Origin: Gossypium raimondii
Lineage: Eukaryota; Streptophyta; Magnoliopsida; Malvales; Malvaceae
DNA: 64,000 bases
Direction: 5' to 3'
NCBI RefSeq assembly: GCF_025698545.1
Contig: NC_068569.1
Coordinates: 25,110,001-25,174,000 of the forward strand
The notes under the pieces were generated by a model, which did no database searches, was not told the DNA's origin, and saw only the letters and a program-made list of their open reading frames with translations. Positions 45,427-57,841 of the stretch are shown here, piece after piece (the first letter of the stretch is position 1; every line of letters starts with the position of its first letter). Made by a program: the position numbers and the translations under genes.

Positions 45427-45449
45427 GGGCCTATAGCTCAGAGGATTAG
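45427..45449 (+). pseudogene. 5' fragment of plastid trnR-ACG
   Basis: GGGCCTATAGCTCAGAGGAT then TAG matches the first 23 nt of plastid tRNA-Arg(ACG), acceptor arm and D-arm start. It stops there because nuclear sequence resumes. It lies downstream of 5S as in plastid genomes. Confidence 0.75.
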
Positions 45450-45450
45450 A

Positions 45451-45735
45451 AACTTATTGCATATTTGAAATAAGTGATTTTTATTTATATCTAACAATCT
45501 TATAACTATTTCGTACTCATGGATGTGTTGTACGTTGTCAAGTCTTGTTAGGATCTTTTTCTTATATGTTGAATGATGAAAAAAAAAATCATATGTTAAG
45601 TGTTGGATTTAAAAGTGAAAATTAGAAAATTTTATTTTTTTCTTAAAGAATACACTTGCGCGGCGTAATCTCAAAGAAAAAAAAATTAGAACTTCATTAA
45701 CTAAAGTTAATGTCGAACTTATTGCATATTTGAAA
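45451..45735 (-). repeat. Target duplication around the plastid insertion, copy 2
   Basis: 45451-45470 (AACTTATTGCATATTTGAAA) is the end of repeat unit 1, displaced to the right side of the plastid DNA. 45472-45713 repeats 44412-44643, and 45716-45735 repeats the 20-bp end again. So the plastid DNA sits inside the first of two tandem units. The repeated DNA is copia RT on the minus strand. Confidence 0.88.
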
Positions 45736-48054
45736 CGAATATGTGTTATTTATCCACTATGTAAAATATTTTGATATTATACGATTTCGATAGATGCTTT
45801 TATAAAATAGTCAAATATATGTTATCAACTTGCCACTTTTTGCTTGTGAGATTGATTGCTCAAATAATTAGATTAAGAGCAAAACACAATTAAACAACCC
45901 ATCTTACTATGATGGCTAGCTTATATCTCAAACATTTAATAATTATTGTATGTCAATTTTAATAATAGTTGCAAATCCATTTGCTTATACACAAAAGATT
46001 ATGATATTTTATATAGAGTAATACTTGCATGCATCAAGTCAATAATTTATAAATCATATTAGATTTGACGTTTGGTTAGAAGCCAAATATTTCACATTTT
46101 TTAAAATATAGATGTGCAATATATGTTCAATTACTCCACCACAATAGACAAAATCGATTATGAATGTATATTGGACATTAGTCTCCTATTATTGATATTT
46201 TTAACATGATAGACCAATTGGTTCAAAAAAATCAATGTAAAAGAAAAATAATGACTCAAAATCAAGATGATTATATAGTGGACATAGATACTCGATCTAA
46301 AACATAACTATTCATAAAACTTTAAAAGAATTCCAAGTACTTGAAAATGATTTTTTTAAATAAAGAGATAGATAAGTTATGTCAATATAAGAAAAGTTGA
46401 AACCAAAATGAAAAAGTTTTCGATAATGTTCTTGCATTATATATTAATGTTGAAATAATGAATAAAATGAGGCTGAAAATCCAGAAAATTAATTGGTGAA
46501 AATGAAAAATAAACCATATTTTAAATAGAATTAAATTCAATTCCAAAGTGTAAAGGTTTTAAACCTATAATTCTAAGCACCTAAAAATATAAAGTCAATA
46601 GGGTGGAAATTAGTAGTCTGGGAAATGAAAAAATTTGAAGTTCTAAAATATAAATAATGACTTAAATATTAAGTGGGTTTTCACAAAATTTTAGTATTGT
46701 TTATGAACAAGATTTTCATAATTGAAATGGTGGTTGAATCGGTTAGGTCATCGGGTCGTCGGTGTAATTGATTTGGACATTTGAATGGTGGTTGTATCAG
46801 CTCACGACTCAATCAATTTAAAGTATTTCTCCGGTCCAATTGACCGGTTCAGATCAATTCGTAACCATGATTGATTATGAAAAGATATAATGTTTTTAAG
46901 TGGTGGATGCAATCAACTTTAGATATCTTATTAATTTAGCATGTCATGAAAAACTTGATATGCGTTTAATGGTTATTATTATAACATTTTGTATGTATAA
47001 CTACATAGTGAAATCTATACTACGATTTTTGAAAGATTTAGAATGTTAGAAGCATATAAAATTCCATGAAAATTATTCAATATGCGTAATGATTGAAATA
47101 ATTTAGACATATGTGATAAAATAGTTGAACGAAGATTGCAAAATGATCCAACATGCTTATATTTTTTTATAAAAAATTAAGATCATAATTTATTATAATT
47201 TTGTATATCTTGATCTAAATGTTATTGAAACTCCTCAAAAGATTACAAAATAGTAAATTATTAAAAAAAGATTTGAGAGCAAAATACTCAACTTCACACT
47301 AAGCATATAAATTTTTTATCGATATTTAAAATAAAACACATCAATTAAGTATGCTAATGGTTGTAAAAAACACAACACATCATCTTGATAAAAGAATCAT
47401 TGGTCCAGGAGTTGGAGCAGAAGCATCATATTGCAGTGCTATAAATTAAATATATTTCTCTTAAAATTTTCTTCACTTATAACCTTAAGAAGAAGAAGAA
47501 TATAAATGTTTTAGAATTCAAAATTAAAATAGTTTTGACCTACTAAATTATGTGTATAATATTTCTTTTTAAAATTTAGTAAAAATTTAAAGAAGCATAT
47601 TATATATTTAGAGAAAATATTATAAATAATTTAATTATAAAATGAATATTCATTGTAATAAAAGTTAGAAATAAAATTTTATACCATTACGTTTATAAAT
47701 ATATTAATATATATTTTTTTGACAATTAAACTACTGATATAAATTATAAAAATAGGGACATAAATTTATTTGATATAAATTACTTTAAAAATTACAAGTG
47801 ATAACATAATGATTTTTAGTTTTATTAAAAAAAACTATTTACAGAATATAGCTTCTTAATTATTCTTTTTTAAGAAAATAGCATTTATTATATTAAATTA
47901 ATAAATTTACTTTTTCTATTTCTATTTTCACTCACAAAATGCAAAATTTGTAGTAATAGGAGGAAAAAGAAAATCCAAATCGGGAAGCTTTGAGCTTTGT
48001 TTCCGGCTAATTGTAAAAATACGTTGTCTCCATTGAAGGAGAGTGGAAGCGTGC
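45736..48054. other. Intergenic, AT-rich, with a CGGTT-rich patch
   Basis: 45736-46600 probably continues decayed copia sequence, but no motif is certain. 46720-46870 has GGTTGAATCGG, GGTCCAATTGACCGGTTC and similar words, the diverged wording of a common plant repeat. The rest is AT-rich without gene signal up to the CDPK 5' UTR. Confidence 0.4.
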
Positions 48055-48080
48055 GAGAGAGAGAGAGAGAGAGAGAGAGA
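48055..48080. repeat. GA microsatellite (13 units) in the CDPK 5' UTR
   Basis: Uninterrupted (GA)13, 23 bp upstream of the chosen start codon. GA/CT tracts in 5' UTRs or core promoters are common in plants and may affect expression. Confidence 0.9.
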
Positions 48081-48103
48081 TCCCATCTGAGATATTTGTG
48101 GCA

Positions 48104-51100
48104 ATGAATAAGAAAATTGCAGGATCGTCCTCGAGACCAAGAAAGCCCACAGGTACGGTTTTACCATACCAAACCCAGAGAATAAGGGACCACTATTTCT
48201 TGGGCAAGAAGCTTGGGCAAGGCCAATTTGGCACCACCTACCTATGTACCGACAAGGTTACTGGTATCCGTTACGCTTGCAAATCTATCCCAAAGCGCAA
48301 GCTCGTCTGCCGTGAAGATTACGATGACGTCTGGAGGGAGATCCAGATCATGCATCATTTGTCTGAGAACCCATTCGTGGTTCAGATCAAGGGAACTTAC
48401 GAAGATGCCGTGTTTGTTCATTTGGTTATGGAGCTTTGTGCGGGTGGGGAACTTTTTGATAGGATCGTGGCTAAAGGTCATTATAGTGAAAGAGAGGCTG
48501 CTAAGCTTATCAAAACCATTGTTGGTGTCGTTGAGGCTTGTCATTCCCTTGGGGTTATGCATAGAGATCTCAAACCTGAGAATTTCTTGTTTGATACTCC
48601 CGCTGACGATGCCGTTCTCAAGGCTACCGATTTTGGCTTGTCCGTCTTCTATAAACCAGGTTGCTTCTGGGTTTTCTTTTGTTTCTATGTTACTCTTGAT
48701 TCTCTTTAATTAAAGGTGCTTTTTTTGGTTGAATGATTAATGTAGTTCTGTAAGAACCATGAATAGAGTTTTCTCTGATTTTGGTTTAATTATCTGATTG
48801 GACGTTGAGGATTTTATTCATTCTTCGACACCTTGCGGTAGGATATTGATATCTGATATTGGTTGTTTCCATGGTTGGGATTTCCTTTTGATTTTATTGT
48901 AATCATGTTGTATTAAATTGAATTGATTCTTTGAAAGTCTTGGGATAATTAATTTTCACCGTGATGATTCACTGCATGTTCTTCAGGTACTGTTCATTAG
49001 GATCAATTTCCCTTAGGATGTAATGCTTGGTGTGTATTTTCCAAAATTCATATTAATTTAAAAAAAAATTGTGAGGAACTTCGGTTCTGGTCTTTTGAAT
49101 GGAACAATGTTCTGTTTTGCATAGACCATCTTTTACGAAGGTTTTATGGTTTCAGTTTTTGTCCATAATTAATGCACTAAATATCTAATTCAATTGAATA
49201 TATTAAATGAGATGGTTCAATGATCAGCATGTTTTTCGGAAAACTCCTTGCTGATGTAAAGATTAGCACCATTAGATTATTGTGTTGTGCTTCATTACTA
49301 AACTCTGCTTGTAGGAATCAGCATTGAATTGCACCTCTTGCATTCACTAATGCTTTGCCTTATATTTTTCTGTGAATGTTTTCTTTCATGGTTAATGGGG
49401 CTTACTTTTTTTTTTATCCTTTTTCATTCCAGGACAGTATTTTAGTGATGTTGTTGGGAGTCCCTTTTATGTTGCGCCAGAGGTTTTGTTGAAGCATTAT
49501 GGACCAGAAGCAGATATATGGAGTGCTGCTGTTATCCTATACATCTTGTTGAGTGGGGTTCCGCCATTTTGGGCAGGTATTCATTTCAATACTGTACTCC
49601 CTGCAACGGTTAGTGCCATTCTTGTGTTCTCATATCGTAAATGTACTTACCTTCCCTCTCAACTTGCAGAAACTGATTCAGGAATCTTCAGACAGATTTT
49701 ACATGGAAAAGTTGATTTTGAATCTGAGCCATGGCCTAGTATCTCTGAAAGTGCAAAAGATCTGTTAAGAAAGATGCTTGAAAGGGACCCACAGAAAAGA
49801 ATTACTGCCTATGAGGTTCTATGTAAGTTATTTGAATACTATGCGATATATTTTATTATTTCTTTTCTATAACATGGGAATGACAGCGTCCTATCTTTAT
49901 TGTATGTGTATAAGTCACAATTGTGGGTTGATTTATGCATCAGGTCACCCATGGATTGTGGATGACAGAGTTGCCCCAGACAAGCCTCTGGATTCCGCTG
50001 TATTATCACGTTTGAAGAAGTTCTCAGCAATGAACAAACTTAAAAAGATGGCTCTGCGTGTATGTGATTTTCCTGTTTTTCATCTTACTAATGATCTCTA
50101 GTTATAGGAAAATTTTCCCCAGAATCTGACAGTGAACTCATTATTTAGTTATCTTTTTTACTGAATTTAGCATCTTCTTGCTGAAGGATTTTTATTGCAT
50201 AATTTGTGTTGTAGCTTTTAGAAAGTAATGAGTGATATCTAAAATTAGAATGAATCCTGTCTTGGGCCACGAGAATAAAAATCATCAAAAACCTGAATGT
50301 TTATGAGATCAGTAATATCTGATATAAAATTAGAGATAAGAAAAATAGTATGCCAAAGTTGAGTAATAAGATATGACAGTTCTTGGCATATGAGTATTAA
50401 TGTTGTTTTTGCTATTACACTGTAAACTATGAGTATGGTCTTATGAAAATGTATTTTACGTCTGAAGCACAGGTTTGTGGCATAATAAATAGAGAATAAG
50501 AATGGAAGTTTATCTAGGTATAAGATTCAGCTGCATTTTACACTCGATCATGGAAGATATAATTTGCAGCTTTTGTTAGCATGGTGTAGCACTGTGATCC
50601 AATGCATTCTGCATTTAAATATGTTGGGTGTTTATATTTGATATGGAACCCAACTATTGCTTATTTTAATTCTTCACTTGGGTAGCATTATCAGTTTTTG
50701 TAGAGATACAAGCTTCTCCTTTCCCTTCCCCTTTCACTGAACTTTTACTGTTGATTTTTTGTGTCTGCGTTGGACTCTCATGTTTATGTCTCAGGCTTGT
50801 TTTACGCGAAATTGTTTGCGGTGAATCAAAATCCAGTTTTGGCTAAAGAGGGCTTAGTCAGACGGAGTTTAGGGGTCTGGGCTTTGAAAGGTTTCTAGGC
50901 AGAGGCATTTATGTTGTCCATAATGTTGAAATATTGTTAGGAAGCTATCATACTGAAATGATAGCCCCTGTAGTGGGCATCTCTTTTTGCTAAAATTGGT
51001 TGTTGCTGAATTGTGGTGGTGCGATCTTAAATTTCCTATTCCTGAAAATCTTCTTGAGCTTGATATATGTGTAGCGGACATTCTTCTTAAAATAACAAGC

Positions 51101-52976
51101 TTCAAACCATCAGCACCCACCAAGCAAGGGGAAGAAAAAGAAACAAAAAGAGAAAACAAAAGGAGCTGTTCATGCCAACAACTCACACAAAGGGAGGGCT
51201 AGAGATAGGGAAGAAGCAACGGTATCAGTAGCAGAATTTATTTCCATTTTCAGTAATGTTATAAATCATGGTGGTATAAAAAAAAGTAGCTTATCACACA
51301 AGTAACAAGTTCATCCATTCATATTTTTTGTTGTTACAATGATTCTGGGTCTGTGGTCAGCTGCATAATAGAATGCAACGTCCATTCTTCATTTTTGTTT
51401 CTCCAGCAAAACAAACTTTTGGTGTTGGCTAGCTTAGCTTGGGATTAGTTGGGTGGAGGCTGGAGTCTGGAATTTAACTTGTCTTAGCCTCGATGGTGGA
51501 CATCATTTTTAGCATTAGTTGTTTGGAGTAGAAGTCAGGATTCTAATCTCTTAAACTTTGATGCATATTAACTTCATCCGGGGCTTGTGATAAAATACTA
51601 CCTCATACCATCCTTTCACCCTAAGAAGTAAATCTGCTAGCAAGTAGTTTCCTGAGAACTATAAGGGGCATGGACTGCAGCTTGGGATGGAAAGAAGCCA
51701 AAACTATTGTAACTCTGTTTTTACTCAAAAAATTTTGTTTTCCTTTTCGGTTACATTGTTCTGCTATAATTCATGATTGTAGAAAAATAGTTTATTTCTC
51801 AAAGTTTATCCCTTCATATTCGTACAATGAATACAACTTCCAGTTGCCATCTTTGTGTTGTTTGACAAAACAGGCATATGCATGAAAGAAAGCAGCCACA
51901 AGACTTAATTTTCTGTCTTGGTTGTTTGGGTCACTCTGGCAAATACTATTCCTTCTTAATATTTATATATGTTTCACACATCTTTTATGATGGAAAATAA
52001 ATTCTTTTGCAGGTCATAGCAGAGAGACTCTCTGAGGAAGAAATTGGTGGCTTGAAAGAGTTGTTCAAAATGATTGATACAGACAACAGTGGGACGATTA
52101 CATTTCAGGAACTCAAAGATGGTTTAAAGAAAGTGGGATCTGAACTTACAGAAACGGAAATCAAGGCTTTAATGGAAGCTGTAAATACACCTTTTTGAGT
52201 TATTGAATTTAATGTTTGTGCCATAATCTAAGTTTGGTACTCTCCACTATTACAACATGGTCGAGTCTCACAATTTCAGTTATTATTGCCTTGGGTATTT
52301 TGGCAGGCTGATATTGATAATAGTGGAACAATTGACTATGGTGAATTCCTTGCTGCTACACTGCACATAAATAAGATCGAGAGAGAGGAAAACTTAGTTG
52401 CTGCTTTCTCCTTTTTTGACAAAGATGGTAGTGGTTATATCACCATTGATGAACTTCAACAAGCTTGCAAAGAGTTTGGTCTAGGTGATGTGCATCTGGA
52501 TGAGATGATCAAAGAAATTGACCAAGATAATGTAAGTATATCAGGCCAATTGGACATTCAAACTTGAAGTTATTCTTTCACATTCTCCATTCTAGAAGTT
52601 ATATAGACATGGTTTTCACATATCATCATCATGGTCACATCGATGTTATCACTGAGATGAACGTGTACGAGTATATTTATATTGGAAAAGATGAATGTAT
52701 TACTTGTAGAGTACAGTTTAGCATTAAAGTTTCTGTTCATTCTAGCTAGATACGTAAGCATGTAGGGATAAAACATCAAAATTGCAATTTCTTATTCGGA
52801 GGTGTTCTTATGATTACATAAAATTGCAGGATGGGCGAATAGACTATGGGGAGTTTGCTGCAATGATGAGAACGGGTGATGGGGGTATGGGAAGGAGCAG
52901 ATCATTGAGAAGCAGCCTAACCTTCAGTATAGCTGATGCGTTTGGAATGAAAGACCCAACACAGGATATTAAATGA
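48104..52976 (+). CDS. CPK12: Calcium-dependent protein kinase, CPK12 type
   Basis: Seven exons: 48104-48659, 49433-49576, 49670-49822, 49944-50059, 52013-52180, 52307-52531 and 52830-52976, all GT...AG, 502 aa. An ATG two codons earlier (48098, MAMNKK) is also possible. Kinase: glycine loop GQGQFG (38-43), Lys60, HRDLKPEN (153-160, catalytic Asp155), DFG (176-178), APEV. Then the autoinhibitory junction ([20 protein letters not shown], about 305-324) and four EF-hand loops at 345-356, 381-392, 417-428 and 451-462, all with the D-x-D/N-x-S/D-G pattern and Glu at position 12. The N-terminus ([20 protein letters not shown]) and the tail ([10 protein letters not shown]) fit Arabidopsis CPK12. 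There is no Gly at position 2, so no myristoylation is expected. Ca2+ released during stress or ABA signalling activates such kinases in cytosol and nucleus. Intron 4 is 1.95 kb. One oddity: subdomain IX reads DIWSAAV instead of the usual DxWSxGV. Confidence 0.95.
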
Positions 52977-55250
52977 AACCATGTTACTCGGATATGAGTG
53001 TCGGATACAGGTATGTATCCAACACAGGTATGTTTAAAATTTTCAACGTTTTTCCATGTATTTAGAAGGTCCTTGAATTGTTATATCTCTATACCGATGT
53101 TCGAATATGCACATCCCAAACGGGTGTCGAACACAGGTATTTCAAGAAACGGAGAGTCGTAACAACATAGAATGAAATCCAATCTCTTGCATAGTTAGCT
53201 GCACTTTGTCAAACTGAAATCGAAAGTTAGTTACACTGACGTAACGTTCCATTTGAGTTGCCATAGGGTGTCGATGCTTCTTTAGGTTGATGGATGAATT
53301 TTATTCACTCATTTACTTAGGAATGTGAAGACCGTCATTTTCTTGCCTAGCTTAATAATGGTTAGAGGAAATGGCTCAGCTGCTATGCTTTTCAGTAGAA
53401 TAAATAGTCAGTGTAGTTCACTAATTGTCGGCATGATAGAAGTTTGTAGCCATCAGACAATTAGTGCTTGTAATTTTCTATTTATAATGAAACAATAATG
53501 TTTGTTGCTTTAATTTGTTTACCTTCTTATATAGTTTTTTTTTACACATCCACACTCACAAACAAACACAGGAGAAGAGTTTCACTTGTACTAATGAAAA
53601 ACTGTTAGTTTTACAGAATTCTGTTATTTTTACACTCTTTATATTTTTCATTTTAATTATTGTATTATTAATTTATGCATACCAAAGTTTTAAGTTATTA
53701 TTATTATTATTATGTTTTAAGTTATTTAAGTATGGGATAAATCTAAAATTATATATAAACTTTGATTTAATGTGTAATTATATACATGAATTTTAATTTG
53801 GTGTAATTATACACGTGAAACTTTAATTGTGGTTCAAATATATACTTTAATCATGCACATTTAAATAAATAAATACATCAATTTATTTTTATATTGGATA
53901 AATATAATTATTTATTTATGTAATATATAAACATAAAACGATGTTATATTAATAATTGTGCTAACAGTTTACAAGAATTGGATCAAATCAAAATTTCATG
54001 TATAGAATTATATAAAATTAAAGTTCATGTATATAATTAAATATCAAATTATAATTTTAAAATTTAATAAATTACAAATGAATTTGAATAAATTATTTCT
54101 ATTTCCAACCATAAACGTATGGTGTTTGTAAAACTTCTTAATTATTTAAAAAATAATTGTGGTAACCTTTTGACATTTAATTTTGGAAAAGAATAACATG
54201 TATCACCTAAAAACTTTATCATTAACCAAGTTAAATAAATAAAGATAAACAGTATTTTAAAGGTTGTTTATAAACGAACTCAACATTGAATAAAATTTTT
54301 CAAACTTGTTTATTGTTTCATTATCATATAATTATTTGTGTGCTTATTATATTTATAATATAATAACTATTAATATTTTATTTAATTATTCTATATCCAA
54401 AAATAAGATATATATATGTGTTTATTGTTTGTTTATTATTCACGAACATCACTCGTGAATTGTTGAATTATATGTTAAAAGCATATTCACGAGATTATTG
54501 GTTTAAATTAAACTAATTAACATATATTATTTATTTGAATATAAATACGCATAGCTTTAAATATAAATAACCAATAAAAAACATTGTTGAAAGATAATTA
54601 TAAAACGAACATATATAATATCAAAAATAAAAACAACCCAAAAAACAAACCCAAGTCCATCAGTCCAAAAATGGATATCAAATTGAACTTAATATTTAAA
54701 AAATAGTCGGCAGAATGATGAAGAGGAAGGTTAGCATGAGTTCGATATGTTAATAGTAAAGTGGGTATTGCGGTGCAGGCCTAGGAGGAGGCAAATTCAG
54801 GTGCCAATCTTATCTCTCTGCTTTCGTGTTAATTAATGGTAGTGCTTATCTTCTGATGTTTCTACTTCGCAGTCCACTTTTTATTACTCTTACAGCCTCT
54901 TTAGTTGACTGCAGTAGTCCACGCCCTTTCCTTGTTTTCATCATTTGGTGTTCAATACAATGCCATTCTACATTCTAAAAAAATTACATAATCATATTGT
55001 ACTTACCTAATTACTCATTAAGATTTCATCAGTCTCCAATAATAATGCAAACATGAAGAGAGAGTGAAAGAGAAAGAGGGGATAGCTTCTATAAATGTAC
55101 TGGTGAATTTTCCCTATCCTGCAAGAAACCATATGAGCTGCTGGAAAATCCTTTTGTCGCCAACACAGTAGATTCCTATGGAACTAGATGCTCCATATAA
55201 ATAAGTGAAGACATTTTCTATGAAAATACCATCCTAACTAGCAAGAGATG
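52977..55250. other. CDPK 3' region and AT-rich intergenic
   Basis: 52977-53530 is the likely 3' UTR and flank of the kinase gene. The frame at 53515-53796 is low-complexity. 53800-54700 is AT-rich with no signal. 54740-54960 is a less AT-rich stretch without recognisable content. Confidence 0.4.
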
Positions 55251-55254
55251 TCAG

Positions 55255-55440
55255 GATCAATTCTCCTACAGAGTTATAATTACAACATGTACCCCTACAT
55301 TTTGCCCAACATCCACTGATTTATAACAGCATATAAAAACATGGTTTATATCTTTTACTGCCCCACATCTACAACAGCTTGTCGATATACCGATTCCTTT
55401 CTCCACCAATCTATTACTCTATTCCTCAACACATTCCAAA
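55255..55440 (-). pseudogene. LINE reverse-transcriptase zinc-binding (zf-RVT) remnant
   Basis: The minus strand near 55400-55325 reads GIGISTSCCRCGAVKDINHV then FICCYKS, matching the C-x2-C...H-x3-C spacing of the zf-RVT domain at the end of plant LINE reverse transcriptases. Upstream WNVLRNRVIDWWRK could belong to a following part in another frame. No other LINE domain is left. Recognition is by pattern only. Confidence 0.4.
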
Positions 55441-56330
55441 CAAATATAGATTAATACTAGAATAATTTATAATTAGTCAAATATGTTTTGGGAATTAGAA
55501 TTTCTAGTAATGGCAAGAGGGTGTATTACTATGTTAATAATTTTACAGTAATTACACTCCCATTTAACACACTCTTAATAAACAAATATTAAGACAGTTT
55601 ATGGTATTTTGTTTAAACTTGAAGAGGGTAAGTGGATGTTTTCAAATTTTAGGGTAAATATATTTTACACTAAACCTTGATAAATGTCTTTTACCTTATT
55701 TTTGTATTTAATTTTATTGAATTTAAATTGTATAAACCCAAATAACTCAAATGTAAATCCTAATTAATTTAGAATCAAAATTGATGCTAATCTAAGTACT
55801 AAATCTAAGTTTCTGATTGAGTCTTAATTCGGTCGGTATGGAGATTGTTGTCAATGCAGAAAAATATGGATTTGAGTGTGCTGAAGCATATTATCTTCTA
55901 TTTAAGGATTGAGGAGTTATAGGTAGTTTTTAGACATTGTATCAAAAATAGCAAGATATGATCAGAAATAATTCAAAATTTTTAAAACTTAAATTGATTA
56001 AATAGCAATCGATCCAACTCGAAATCAATTCAATCTACTCGTCCCATAAATTTCTTTATTTTGTCACTATTTTTATTTTTTCAACAAGTAATGAATTCGA
56101 GTCATACAATCTCTAACCCATAATAATTGCTCGAGTCAAAAACAATTTTATTCACGAAGCAACCTTTCTTTTGGGTTGAACTGTTGTATGTGTAGTGTCG
56201 GCCACCCAAAGTCCTTAAAACACTTTTTGATGAACCTAATTTTAGGCAAAGAGGTGATGCTTTCGTCCGAAAGACAAATGTTCATTTCCCAAGATCAATG
56301 ATGATGTCCCAGAATTCTAACCTTCATTCA
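55441..56330. other. Intergenic, AT-rich
   Basis: No coding or structural signal seen. Confidence 0.4.
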
Positions 56331-56600
56331 TTGAATTATAATGTAACTCTGCATTGACGTGGATCATGCTATCAAATCAAGCCACTCACCTAAACAATCC
56401 TTGCTTGCTGGTTGGCTGCCATGCATTGTGCCATTTATCTTTTCTCTGCTAAACTAATTTGTCGCTCGTTGAATTATATGTATATATAACTCTGCATTGA
56501 TGCCGATCATGACATCAAATCAACCTTACGAACCATATGAATCGTTGGTAGCTGGTCAGCTCCTATGTGATGTGTCAATTCTATTCTCACTACAAAACGA
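56331..56600. repeat. Two-copy diverged tandem repeat, about 140 bp
   Basis: TTGAATTATA..TAACTCTGCATTGA(C/T)G..GATCATG(C/A)(T/C)ATCAAATCAA starts near 56331 and again near 56471. Similarity runs on through CTGGTTGGCTG / CTGGTCAGCTC and GTGCCATTTATCTTTTCTC / GTGTCAATTCTATTCTCAC. Roughly 75-80 % alike by eye. Confidence 0.6.
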
Positions 56601-56790
56601 TCTATTTACATCGTTGGTAACTTTAAAAGATGTACCCCAACTGCATTCACCAAAGTGAATGTTAATATGTATTAAGTATTTTTATCAAAATAATGTATTT
56701 TTAATGTTTGAAACATTTTAAAGTAGATACATTAACCAAATCATGTATCTTTAACGATTAAAGTTAATTTTTTAACAGCTTTTTTCAGCC

Positions 56791-57841
56791 AATATGGGAT
56801 TATCCACTTTGCATTACCAACATTCTCCTACTAATGTAAAAAAAAATTGAATTTTTTTGTAAACGTACATGAGAAAAGGTAAACGTGAGAAGAGCAACAA
56901 CGAAATTAGTCGCTTAAGCACTAGTATCTTGTTGATTTGAACTAGTACATAATTAAATGAGTGATTCTTCTATTTAACAAGTGAATGAATTTTGAACTTT
57001 TTAATATAGAAGTTAACTCATAACACAAGACTAATCTCAAATGCAATTCAGGTTTTGCGATAGATCAACAAATTTTAACCAATACACCTCAGGGTGTTGG
57101 CAAGTGTTCTAGAAAGACTGCCTAATGTATTTCATAAAAGATGACTAGTTCTTCACACTTACGTAGATGATTTCATCAAATCTATCTTAATATAGATTGT
57201 CTGAATCAAGACTATAGAATCACTAAAAACATTTACTAAACTCATCCCCTAAAATTTAAATTCAATGAATTTATCAAGTTGCTCTCAATAATATGTTTGG
57301 AATTGAATTCTATAACACTTATAATAAATCATAAAATCTAAGTTCCAAGACTCTAGATGTCATAATATATGTAATTTTATTCGTAAAAGTATATTTTAGA
57401 ATTTTATTTTATGAAAATTATTATGTTTATTGTGATGACATGTCAAAATGTTTTATGATTAACCTAGATAAAACTTAAAAGAAAAATAGTCTTATGATTA
57501 ACCTAAGAAAAAATTCTAAAATGAACTAACTCGGTGTACTTTATCAATTTTAGATTTGGGTGTTCAGTTACATGTAGAGAAATATCAACACCTATCCTAA
57601 ATTCCATTTCTCTTTTATACGTTCAACATAATTAAACTCAATCTTTCTAAAAAGGTCCTCGTCCACTCACGAAACAAGCTTACAAATCGACCCCTCTTGC
57701 CAGCTTCATTAAAAATGTTTTGAAATACTTGTCGTGCTTCTACTATTGAGCTATCTAAGTTATCCGCATTTCACTCCTTATCATGTATAGTATAGATATT
57801 GTATTTTTTTTTTTTTATGTTTGGTTTTCGATGATGGTGTT
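56791..57841. repeat. Tandem unit part A, copy 1
   Basis: Repeated at 60246-61255 in the same orientation. Landmarks: GGGATTA(T/C)(C/T)CA, GAAGAGCAACAACGAAATTAG, AATGAGTGATTCTTCT, TTGGAATTGAATTCTATAAC, AGGTCCTCGTCCACTCACGA, CTTGTCGTGCTTCTACTATT. No coding found. Confidence 0.85.

Larger units (their letters stand above)
44644..45450 (+). mobile_element. Plastid DNA insertion in the nucleus (NUPT), 4.5S-5S-trnR segment
   Basis: About 0.8 kb in plastid gene order: spacer, 4.5S rRNA, spacer, 5S rRNA, spacer, 5' end of trnR-ACG. The spacer between 4.5S and 5S holds the plastid-typical CATTGTTCAACTCTTTGACA word twice (about 32 bp apart) and AAAGCTCTGCCCTCCCTC. Several substitutions against the conserved plastid rRNAs show it is an old nuclear copy, not contamination. 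The left limit is where duplicated nuclear sequence ends; the first 45 bp are assumed plastid spacer. Confidence 0.88.

Noticed and set aside
44644..45450. Bacterial contamination as source of the 5S/4.5S rRNA
   Set aside because: 4.5S rRNA and its order with 5S and trnR-ACG are specific to land-plant plastids, and nuclear repeat units flank both sides.
48213..48713. 166-aa plus-strand frame and 106-aa minus-strand frame over CDPK exon 1
   Set aside because: Shadows of the kinase exon in other frames.
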